Part shown: piece by piece, positions 1 through 5,828 of the stretch
Layout: every line of letters starts with the position of its first letter
Position numbering within the stretch: position 1 is the first letter of the stretch
From: Bacteroidales bacterium
GTDB lineage: Bacteria; Bacteroidota; Bacteroidia; Bacteroidales; JALTDM01
Assembly (NCBI GenBank): GCA_027073875.1
Contig: JALTEO010000195.1
Location: forward strand, 1 to 8,370
DNA: 8,370 bases
Reading direction: 5' to 3'
Position numbers and translations under genes: made by a program
The notes under the pieces: model-generated
Told to the model about the DNA's origin: nothing
Seen by the model: only the letters and a program-made list of their open reading frames with translations
Database searches by the model: none

Positions 1-186
1 ATCTATTTCCCTAACTATCTGACCCTTAGCTATTCCTCCAATGGCAGGATTACACGACATTTGTGCTATTTTGGTCATGTCCATAGTTATCAACAGTGTT
101 TGCATACCCATATTGGCAGCAGCAGCGGCAGCTTCAGAACCCGCATGTCCGGCACCTACTACAATAACATCGTAATGGAAATTCAT
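1..186 (-). CDS. mnmG: tRNA uridine-5-carboxymethylaminomethyl modification enzyme MnmG (GidA), N-terminal part
   Basis: Only the first 62 codons are present and the gene runs off the left edge; the full family is about 620 residues. MnmG is the FAD-binding partner of MnmE and installs the carboxymethylaminomethyl group on wobble uridine 34 of certain tRNAs in the cytoplasm. The translation begins MNFHYDVIVVGAGHAGSEAA: a beta strand followed by a dinucleotide-binding GxGxxG motif (Gly11, Gly13, Gly16). The very conserved MSCNPAIGGIAKG segment follows at residues 43-55 and VREID at 58-62. The ATG at 186 places the Rossmann strand at the usual distance from the N-terminus, and no upstream in-frame start is needed. 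Position 17 is Ser where Cys is common in this family; this is a minor variation. The gene follows the glycosyltransferase on the same strand after a 187-bp gap, so it probably has its own promoter. Identification is secure despite truncation. Confidence 0.96.
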   Translation of the reverse strand, partial: MNFHYDVIVVGAGHAGSEAAAAAANMGMQTLLITMDMTKIAQMSCNPAIGGIAKGQIVREID

Positions 187-247
187 GCGGACAAAGGTAA
201 TACTTTCTTAGGAATCGGGTTTTTTATATTCAAACTTACTGTTAAGT

Positions 248-255
248 CAAATGTA
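248..255 (-). promoter_or_regulatory. Candidate Bacteroidota -7 box for mnmG
   Basis: Read on the minus strand this is TACATTTG, a full match to the Bacteroidota -7 consensus TAnnTTTG. It lies about 60 bp upstream of the mnmG ATG, which would give a leader of roughly 50 nt. No TTTG is found at the expected -33 distance, so support is the -7 box alone. A second match, TACCTTTG, lies only 5 bp before the ATG and would give an essentially leaderless message. The rest of the 187-373 gap is very AT-rich and holds only a short TCTGATTCAGA palindrome at 360-370. Confidence 0.3.
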
Positions 256-373
256 TTATTGCTACATCAAACATCGTTTTTTTTGTCGATAACTGCATTA
301 AAATGTTAACATAATATACATATTAATTACTGTATTTATTAAGGATTATTAAGCTTCTGTCTGATTCAGATTC

Positions 374-2323
374 TTAATCTTCAAAAATATACCGGAAATT
401 TTGTACTAATAGTGAAAGGTCGTTTAGTATAGAGTAGTTTTGTAAATACGACAGATTAATTTTTTCGATGGCGGCAGGAGACAATTCTTTGATAATTGCG
501 ACATTTGTTGGTGGGAGGATTCCTTTTTTCATCTCAGAGTATTGTGTAGCGTTATGGTTGTCCGCATTATAATAACCAATCCACGACTTTTTGCCGAAAA
601 AAATTTCAGTCAAGACCTTAAAAATCCGGCTACCATTTTTAATGAAAACTAAAAAAAACGGGCTAAGAATTAAAAAGAAACTTGCTACCGTTAAATCGAA
701 TAACCGTTTTATCCGCCGGTTTTTGGCTGACATTACTGCATTGAGCGAAATAACATAAAGTTCACCATTAGTTTCTACGGAGTTGCTTCCGATGACAGCC
801 AACCCATCGGGAGAAGCTATCTTGAAATTAAGCTGTAAATCTGCCGCCCTGACCATTTGGCGAATAATCTCTCCGGCAGGTAGTGATGATGCCGAAAAAA
901 TCAATTCATTGATTTTATTGATTTGTACTACTTCGGTAAGTTGCGAAAGTGCACCTAAAATTTTTTCGTGTGTTTCATCTCCGGATGCAATATATCCAAC
1001 AATCTCTGTTTCTTTGTCTATTTTACGGATAAAATCTTCTATTCTTTCTGCTTGTTCGTATTCGCCAACGATAGCCATTCTTTTCTGTCGTTTGAAGTAA
1101 AGGCGGAACCCGAAGAGATGGAGCCCGTGATATATCAGCCGTAAAAGAATTAGCGTTGCTAACGACCATATCATTCCCAAAAAGATTAACATCCGCGAAA
1201 AGCGAAAATCTTCATTGAGTAATGAATATAAAATTAAAATTAATACTGTTCCTGATAAAATTCCTTTTACGGTGTCCAACAGTTTTACGGGCTTATCGTA
1301 ACTGCCTGAAAAAAAGCTTGTAATCAACCATATTACAACATAAATGGGCACAAGATAATAAAATAATTCTTTGGGATAATGTGAACCGTGGAGATTACCC
1401 CACCGTGGAGCTAACAACAGAAAACCACCGTAAATGGCAACGGCATCCATCAATGGGAAAAAACTAACTTTAACTACACGATAGATCAAAGACATTGATG
1501 CCCTGAAATAAATTGCCAAATTGATAAGCAATGAGAACATTGATGCTCGCTTCTTGGAAAAATGTTTTCGAGCAAATATCTGCATTGCCCGGTAAAAAAT
1601 CATAACATAATTCAGACTACCTTTTTTTGTGCTTTCGCCTTTGTAATGGATAATCGTGGTTCCGGAAAAATAAATATTCTTAAAGCCGGCTTGTGTGATA
1701 CGGTACGACATATCAATATCTTCCCCATACATGAAAAACGAGTCGTCTAATAGACCTATTTTATCTAATACTGATTTCCGTAACAGCATAAAAGCACCCG
1801 AAAGAACTTCTACCTCGTGGGTTTTGTCAGGACTCAGATAGCCCAAATGATAGCGGTTAAATTTTTTAGATTTCGGGAACAGTCGTGATAATCCGAAGAT
1901 TTTGTAAAATGCTACGGCAGGTGTAGGTAATCCGCGTTTTGATTCCGGCAGAAACCGCCCTTTGCCATCAATCATTTTCACACCCAATCCACCGGCTTCG
2001 GGATGGGAATCCATATACGCCGTAATTTTGCTGAAACTGTCTTCTTCAACTACAGTATCGGGATTGAGCAATAAAACATATTCGCCTTTCGATTGCCGGA
2101 TACCAATATTATTTGCCGCCGAGAATCCAAGATTTTTTTCGTTGGCAATTAGTTGAACTTGGGGAAATTTTTCGGCAACCATTTGAACAGATCCATCGGC
2201 AGAATGATTGTCAACTACAATAATTTCGGTCTCTGTTTTTTCAGCAGCTTTCAATACGGAAAAAAGACACTGCTCCAAAAAGTGTTTAACATTGTAATTA
2301 ACGATGATGACCGAAAGTTTCAT
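374..2323 (-). CDS. Membrane glycosyltransferase: GT2 domain fused to a sugar-transferase-like C-terminal region
   Basis: This 649-residue protein probably works at the inner membrane in envelope polysaccharide or glycolipid assembly; donor and acceptor cannot be told. Residues 1-250 are a GT-A fold family 2 glycosyltransferase of the rhamnosyltransferase-like type: SVIIVNYN (4-11), VVDNHSADGS (36-45), LLLNPDT (84-90, the DxD-type metal/nucleotide site) and GEDIDMSYR (200-208, acidic catalytic motif). About five hydrophobic segments follow at 263-283, 287-306, 322-342, 354-371 and 376-405. Residues 414-530 resemble the Rossmann-like regulatory region of polyprenyl-phosphate glycosylphosphotransferases (KRMAIVGEYEQAERI). 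Residues 536-561 (RRIKRLFDLTVASFF and onward) match the membrane-anchor start of the bacterial sugar transferase domain, and GKKSWIGY (577-584) sits where GDMSLVGPRP normally is. The basic catalytic segment and the usual Asp-Glu region between them are missing, so that domain looks inactive. The gene starts 8 bp after recR and is probably co-transcribed with it. Confidence 0.85.
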   Translation of the reverse strand: MKLSVIIVNYNVKHFLEQCLFSVLKAAEKTETEIIVVDNHSADGSVQMVAEKFPQVQLIANEKNLGFSAANNIGIRQSKGEYVLLLNPDTVVEEDSFSKITAYMDSHPEAGGLGVKMIDGKGRFLPESKRGLPTPAVAFYKIFGLSRLFPKSKKFNRYHLGYLSPDKTHEVEVLSGAFMLLRKSVLDKIGLLDDSFFMYGEDIDMSYRITQAGFKNIYFSGTTIIHYKGESTKKGSLNYVMIFYRAMQIFARKHFSKKRASMFSLLINLAIYFRASMSLIYRVVKVSFFPLMDAVAIYGGFLLLAPRWGNLHGSHYPKELFYYLVPIYVVIWLITSFFSGSYDKPVKLLDTVKGILSGTVLILILYSLLNEDFRFSRMLIFLGMIWSLATLILLRLIYHGLHLFGFRLYFKRQKRMAIVGEYEQAERIEDFIRKIDKETEIVGYIASGDETHEKILGALSQLTEVVQINKINELIFSASSLPAGEIIRQMVRAADLQLNFKIASPDGLAVIGSNSVETNGELYVISLNAVMSAKNRRIKRLFDLTVASFFLILSPFFLVFIKNGSRIFKVLTEIFFGKKSWIGYYNADNHNATQYSEMKKGILPPTNVAIIKELSPAAIEKINLSYLQNYSILNDLSLLVQNFRYIFED

Positions 2324-2331
2324 TCGTAAGT

Positions 2332-2952
2332 TTATTTTGCCGTTTCAGGACTAAATTCCACACGATTTTCAATGGATTTCCCGAGTGTTACATCATCAGT
2401 ATATTCTAATTCGTCACCAAAAGCAATACCGCGGGCTATCGTCGAAAACCGGACATTTATTTCCCCTAACAAACGAAAAAGATACATACTTGTTGTGTCG
2501 CCTTCCAAGGTAGGACTCAATGCAAAAATAATTTCCTCAGGGTTCTCTCTGTTTATCCTTTCAATCAATGAATTAATAGTAAGTGATTCAGGACCAATAC
2601 CGTCAATAGGAGAGATTTTACCACCTAAAACATGATATACGCCGTAGTATTTATTTGTTTTTTCGATAGCCATAATGTCTTGCACATCTTCGACTACACA
2701 AATGGTTTGGTGGTCGCGTTTGGGGTTGTTACAAATACTGCAAGTGTCCGAATCCGATATATTATAACAAATCTTGCAGAATTTTATTTCATTTCGCATT
2801 GTAATAATACTATTGCCAAGAGCGTTGGCTTGCAGGGGATCTTTCCGCATCAAATGTAATGCCAGCCGCATAGCGGTTTTTTCACCTATACCGGGCAGTT
2901 TTGCCAGCTCGTTAACAGCCGTCTCAAAAACTTTGGAGGAATAATTTGCCAT
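2332..2952 (-). CDS. recR: Recombination mediator protein RecR
   Basis: RecR works with RecO (and RecF) to load RecA onto SSB-coated single-stranded DNA in gap repair. The 206-residue product is normal length. In order: helix-hairpin-helix LAKLPGIGEKTAMRLALHL (17-35), a four-cysteine zinc finger Cys59-x2-Cys62-x8-Cys71-x2-Cys74, a Toprim domain from about residue 84 (ICVVEDVQDIMAIE, then HVLGGKISPIDGIGPE), and the conserved C-terminal block ARGIAFGDELEYTDDVTLGK (173-192). I chose ATG 2952 (MANYSSKVFE) over an in-frame TTG at 2970. The TTG lies inside the candidate -7 box TAATTTTG, and the six extra residues (TTG plus TIFLR) are not family-like. It is the first gene of a unit with the downstream glycosyltransferase and is divergent from the ABC permease. 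Confidence 0.96.
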   Translation of the reverse strand: MANYSSKVFETAVNELAKLPGIGEKTAMRLALHLMRKDPLQANALGNSIITMRNEIKFCKICYNISDSDTCSICNNPKRDHQTICVVEDVQDIMAIEKTNKYYGVYHVLGGKISPIDGIGPESLTINSLIERINRENPEEIIFALSPTLEGDTTSMYLFRLLGEINVRFSTIARGIAFGDELEYTDDVTLGKSIENRVEFSPETAK

Positions 2953-2967
2953 TCGTAAAAATATGGT

Positions 2968-2975
2968 CAAAATTA
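2968..2975 (-). promoter_or_regulatory. Candidate -7 box for the recR-glycosyltransferase unit
   Basis: On the minus strand this reads TAATTTTG, a full match to TAnnTTTG, 15 bp before the recR ATG at 2952. Transcription would start only a few bases before the ATG, giving a very short leader. No good TTTG lies about 20 bp further upstream, so the call rests on the -7 box and its position. It also decides the recR start, because the alternative TTG start codon lies within the box. Confidence 0.38.
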
Positions 2976-3066
2976 CAAAATTTAATCGAATGTGAACGAT
3001 GAGATAATTTTAACACAACATCTGATAAATTTTTTGTTTACGGTGCTGTTATTATTTACAGACAAA

Positions 3067-3087
3067 GTGATACAAAACCGTTATCAC
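3067..3087. promoter_or_regulatory. Possible operator dyad in the recR/permease divergent region
   Basis: The arms GTGATA (3067-3072) and TATCAC (3082-3087) form a perfect 6-bp inverted repeat with a 9-bp spacer, 21 bp in all, a geometry that suits a dimeric helix-turn-helix regulator. It lies roughly 45-65 bp upstream of the candidate permease -7 box and about 90 bp upstream of the recR box. A 6-bp dyad can occur by chance in AT-rich DNA, and no regulator gene is present in the window, so this is only suggestive. Confidence 0.2.
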
Positions 3088-3131
3088 AACATTTCATTTT
3101 GATAATTGGTGCACAATTTGAAAAATCTTTG

Positions 3132-3139
3132 TATCTTTA
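3132..3139 (+). promoter_or_regulatory. Candidate -7 box for the ABC permease
   Basis: TATCTTTA differs from TAnnTTTG only in the last base and sits 15 bp before the ATG at 3155, similar to the geometry at recR. A TTG at 3105-3107 (within AATTGG) lies 24 bp upstream, slightly farther than the usual -33 spacing. The leader would be under 15 nt, and no Shine-Dalgarno sequence is visible. Confidence 0.33.
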
Positions 3140-3154
3140 CTGAAAATTTTTCTG

Positions 3155-4402
3155 ATGAGTTTCCTGCGTCTCTTTTTAGAAAGTTTCAAATTTGCATTAA
3201 GCTCGCTTATTGTCAACAAGCTGCGAACCGTCTTGTCGCTTTTGGGAATTACTATCGGAATTTTTGCCATTATCACCGTATTTTCTGTTTTAGATTCATT
3301 AGAAAATAATATTAAAGACACCATCAGCTCCATTGGTAATGATATGGTTTATATCCAAAAATGGCCGTGGACAATGGGTAGAGATTATCCGTGGTGGAAA
3401 TATCTGAATCGCCCTGTGCCATCGGTTAAGGAATATGAAGCACTAAAAAAACGGAGTCACAAAGCATCATTAATTTCGTTTATTGCCAGCACTTCAAAAA
3501 CGATTGAATATCAAAATAACTCAATTGATAATATTGCTGTTATTGCCGGCAGTTACGAATTTGACAAGACACGCAAATTTGAATTGAAAACAGGAAGATA
3601 TTTTTCTCCTTTTGAGTTTAGTTCGGGAAAAAATCTGGTAATCATCGGGTATGATTTAGCCAAAAATCTTTTTGAAAATGATAATCCCATAGGTAAGAAA
3701 ATTAAGCTGGGAAACCGCAAATTTTCCGTCATAGGTGTTTTCAAAAAAGAAGGAGCCAGTCTTATGAACAATAGTTTAGATAATACGACACTTATTTCAA
3801 TTAATTCTGCCAAGAAATTTATGAATGTTAATGATGAGTCGTATAATCCGCAAATTATTGTCAAACCTAAAGATGGCATTGAGGTTGATGCTTTAAAAGA
3901 AGAACTCAGGATGATTATGCGGTCGTTACGGAAGTTAAAACCTACTGCCGAAGACGACTTTGCCTTAAATCAGGCAAGTATGCTGAGCCAAGGTGTAGAA
4001 CAGATTTTTTCAATGATTAATCTTGCGGGATTATTCATTGGTGGATTTTCTATTTTAGTGGGCGGTTTCGGTATTGCCAACATTATGTTTGTGTCTGTTA
4101 AGGAACGCACAAAATTAATTGGAATTCAGAAAGCAATAGGTGCTAAAAATACATTTATCCTCTTACAGTTTTTGTTTGAATCTGTTTTGCTCTCGTTACT
4201 TGGTGGAATTATTGGGCTATTGCTTGTATTTACGGGATTTCTTATTGCCAACAATTTCATTAATATGACATTTTATCTTAGCTGGAATAATATTTCTTTA
4301 GGACTGATTATCTCTATTGTCATTGGTATTATTTCGGGCTATGCTCCTGCCCGTAGTGCTGCCCGATTAAATCCCGTAGTGGCTATTAATTCTACTTTCT
4401 AA
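3155..4402 (+). CDS. MacB/FtsX-family ABC transporter permease
   Basis: This 415-residue inner-membrane protein has the MacB layout. A cytoplasmic N-terminal helix (FKFALSSLIVNKLRTVLSLL, 11-30) leads into transmembrane helix 1 (about 27-46). A large extracytoplasmic domain (about 50-285) follows, then the FtsX domain with three more helices near 289-315, 333-366 and 378-396. The motif VKERTKLIGIQKAIGAKN (315-332) is the family's cytoplasmic coupling region that contacts the ATPase. The C-terminus SGYAPARSAARLNPVVAI (394-411) is the usual FtsX-type ending. MacB-type permeases transmit ATPase work mechanically across the membrane to export peptides, drugs or lipoproteins; the substrate here is unknown. 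No ATPase or periplasmic adaptor gene is adjacent, so its partners must be encoded elsewhere. The tryptophan-rich segment QKWPWTMGRDYPWWKY (68-83) recalls Bacteroidota permeases of this type, from memory. ATG 3155 gives the expected N-terminus. Confidence 0.9.
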   Translation: MSFLRLFLESFKFALSSLIVNKLRTVLSLLGITIGIFAIITVFSVLDSLENNIKDTISSIGNDMVYIQKWPWTMGRDYPWWKYLNRPVPSVKEYEALKKRSHKASLISFIASTSKTIEYQNNSIDNIAVIAGSYEFDKTRKFELKTGRYFSPFEFSSGKNLVIIGYDLAKNLFENDNPIGKKIKLGNRKFSVIGVFKKEGASLMNNSLDNTTLISINSAKKFMNVNDESYNPQIIVKPKDGIEVDALKEELRMIMRSLRKLKPTAEDDFALNQASMLSQGVEQIFSMINLAGLFIGGFSILVGGFGIANIMFVSVKERTKLIGIQKAIGAKNTFILLQFLFESVLLSLLGGIIGLLLVFTGFLIANNFINMTFYLSWNNISLGLIISIVIGIISGYAPARSAARLNPVVAINSTF

Positions 4403-4453
4403 CCGGTCTTTTTAGAACACAAACTTTTATGTGGCAATTTTCTCAATTAATCC

Positions 4454-4506
4454 GTCATTACGAAGAGTCACAACGAAACAATTTTTTGCATTTCGTTCGC
4501 AATGAC
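4454..4506. repeat. Palindromic dispersed repeat of the GTCATTGCGA type (decayed copy)
   Basis: The outer arms GTCATTACGAA (4454-4464) and TTCGCAATGAC (4496-4506) are complementary at 10 of 11 positions. Nested inside are the perfect 7-bp arms AACGAAA (4472-4478) and TTTCGTT (4491-4497). The right arm reads as an intact terminus; the left arm carries about 9 extra bases (AGAGTCACA) between its outer and inner blocks, so the element looks decayed. From memory, palindromes beginning CGTCATTGCGAG and ending CTCGCAATGACG are dispersed through many bacterial genomes as short non-coding repeats. This copy lies between the converging 3' ends of the permease and queA, where such elements do least harm. 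It encodes no transposase. Confidence 0.6.
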
Positions 4507-4516
4507 ACTCTTTTTT
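4472..4516 (+). terminator. Possible terminator of the permease gene made from the palindromic element
   Basis: The nested hairpin (7-bp inner stem 4472-4478/4491-4497, with the outer arms closing at 4506) is followed by ACTC and then six T residues (4511-4516). This resembles a rho-independent terminator for plus-strand transcription about 70-110 bp past the permease stop. An alternative outer pairing AAGAGT/ACTCTT (4463-4468/4507-4512) would bring the stem right up to the T-run. No equivalent T-run follows on the queA side, so it would act mainly in the plus direction. Confidence 0.4.
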
Positions 4517-4580
4517 AGGTAGATTTCTACAAGCTACACCATTGCAATAAGCTACATATCCTACACTATGACTATAACTG

Positions 4581-4596
4581 TTTAACTTTACAAACT
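4581..4596 (+). repeat. Copy 1 of the 16-mer TTTAACTTTACAAACT
   Basis: This is an exact copy of a 16-base motif also found at 7377-7392 and 7594-7609. It ends 2 bp before the queA stop codon (4599-4601, minus strand), so it lies just past the end of queA. All three copies have the same orientation and none lies within a protein-coding region. Confidence 0.6.
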
Positions 4597-4598
4597 CT

Positions 4599-5828
4599 CT
4601 AAGGCAAAAGCAATGAACTATCGCCATAACTAAGGAAACGAAAATCGTTATCCAGTGCAAACCGGTAAATTTTTTGCCATTGTTCGGTACCAACCAATGC
4701 GGCAACTAACATTAACAATGTGCTTCGCGGCTGATGGAAATTGGTAATTAATCCATTGATGATACGGAAATGGTATCCGGGAACAATAATTAATTCTGTA
4801 GAAAATAAAAGATCTTTGCTGTTCTCTTCATTAAGTTTTTCAGTCAAAAAATCTAAGACCTGCAACAGACTTGGTAATGTTTCATCCTGATATGGTGCCC
4901 ACTGATAGACAAATGCCGGTTTTTCACCTGTTCGCATCCATTCTTCGCCAAACCAATAAATGCTTTCGAGTGTTCGCAGCGAAGTTGTCCCCACAGCAAT
5001 AATTGTTTTTGATTGTTTCAAACTTTCAAGCATTTTTCCGGAAACAATTACCCACTCGCGGTGCATTTGGTGTCCTGCTATTTGTTTGGATTTTACGGGC
5101 TTAAAAGTTCCGGCACTCACATGAAGAGTTACAAATCCTGTCTTAATATTTTTTTTAGCCAAGCCGGCAAATATTTTTTCCGTAAAATGAAGTCCGGCAG
5201 TAGGAGCAGCTACAGAACCGGCAGTATGGGCATAAATCGTTTGGTATCTAGTGTTGTCAATGGTTTCGCTATCGCGGTTCAGGTAGGGCGGAATAGGAAT
5301 TTTTCCCGCTTCGTTAATCAATTCACCAAAGGAAATATCAATATCCCAAGAGAAGCGAATCAAAAAATGGTTTTCTTGTTTTTCCGTTTTTTCGGCAATG
5401 AGATTCACCGGTTGATTATTGACAACGATTTCTTTTTGTAAAACACCCGATTTCCACTTTTTGGCATTGCCGACCAAGCATTTCCAAGTAACTGTGCGGG
5501 TTGCCGAAAAGTTTTGAGCAAATTCCCGTGGTAAAACCGGTTCCAGACAAAAGATTTCAATATTTGCACCTGTGGATTTTCGAAATGGTAACCGTGCATG
5601 GATAACTTTGCTGTCGTTAAAAACCAAAAAACTGTTTTTGGGTAAAAGTTCAGCAATGCGACTAACAGACGCTTCCGAAATATTTCCGTTTTTATAAAGT
5701 AATAATTTGGATTTATCCCGCTCTTTTAGAGGGTATTGTGGAATTCTATTATGTGGCAAATCATAATCGAATTCTGCAACATTGATTATGGGAATATTAC
5801 TGTTTTTTAAAGTTTTCTGCCCTTCCAT
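4599..5828 (-). CDS. queA: S-adenosylmethionine:tRNA ribosyltransferase-isomerase, long form
   Basis: QueA transfers and isomerises the ribosyl group of S-adenosylmethionine onto preQ1 in the tRNA anticodon loop, giving epoxyqueuosine on the way to queuosine. Family blocks: DYDLPHNRIPQYPLKERDKSKLL (21-43), FLVFNDSKVIHARL (67-80), GSVAAPTAGLHFTEKIF (204-220), LHVSAGTFKPV (235-245), VGTTSLRTLES (279-289), GLITNFHQPRSTLLMLVAALVG (359-380) and the ending FRFLSYGDSSLL. At 409 residues it is about 50-60 longer than the classical enzyme (E. coli about 356). The extra length is a short N-terminal extension, a longer segment near 100-160 (TWKCLVGNAKKWKSG), and roughly 35 extra residues after LES (about 290-345). 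I recall Bacteroidota carrying such a long form alongside the short one. LHVSAGTF has Ser where Gly is usual. ATG 5828 overlaps the end of the upstream glycosyltransferase gene by 22 bp, so the two are probably translationally coupled. Confidence 0.93.
   Translation of the reverse strand: MEGQKTLKNSNIPIINVAEFDYDLPHNRIPQYPLKERDKSKLLLYKNGNISEASVSRIAELLPKNSFLVFNDSKVIHARLPFRKSTGANIEIFCLEPVLPREFAQNFSATRTVTWKCLVGNAKKWKSGVLQKEIVVNNQPVNLIAEKTEKQENHFLIRFSWDIDISFGELINEAGKIPIPPYLNRDSETIDNTRYQTIYAHTAGSVAAPTAGLHFTEKIFAGLAKKNIKTGFVTLHVSAGTFKPVKSKQIAGHQMHREWVIVSGKMLESLKQSKTIIAVGTTSLRTLESIYWFGEEWMRTGEKPAFVYQWAPYQDETLPSLLQVLDFLTEKLNEENSKDLLFSTELIIVPGYHFRIINGLITNFHQPRSTLLMLVAALVGTEQWQKIYRFALDNDFRFLSYGDSSLLLP

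Noticed and set aside
61..309. Plus-strand reading frame of 82 codons
   Set aside because: It runs antisense to the clear MnmG N-terminus and into an AT-rich gap; its product has no family-like features.
2953..2970. Six-codon N-terminal extension of RecR from TTG 2970
   Set aside because: The TTG lies inside the candidate -7 box TAATTTTG and the extension does not match the family; ATG 2952 gives the usual start.
4427..4705. Minus-strand reading frame of 92 codons overlapping the queA 3' end
   Set aside because: Its translation (CERNAKNCFVVTLRNDG) is the typical nonsense product of a GTCATTGCGA palindromic repeat, and it overlaps queA in another frame.
5013..5441. Plus-strand reading frame of 142 codons
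   Set aside because: It is fully antisense to the conserved central part of queA; the codon pattern follows the queA strand.
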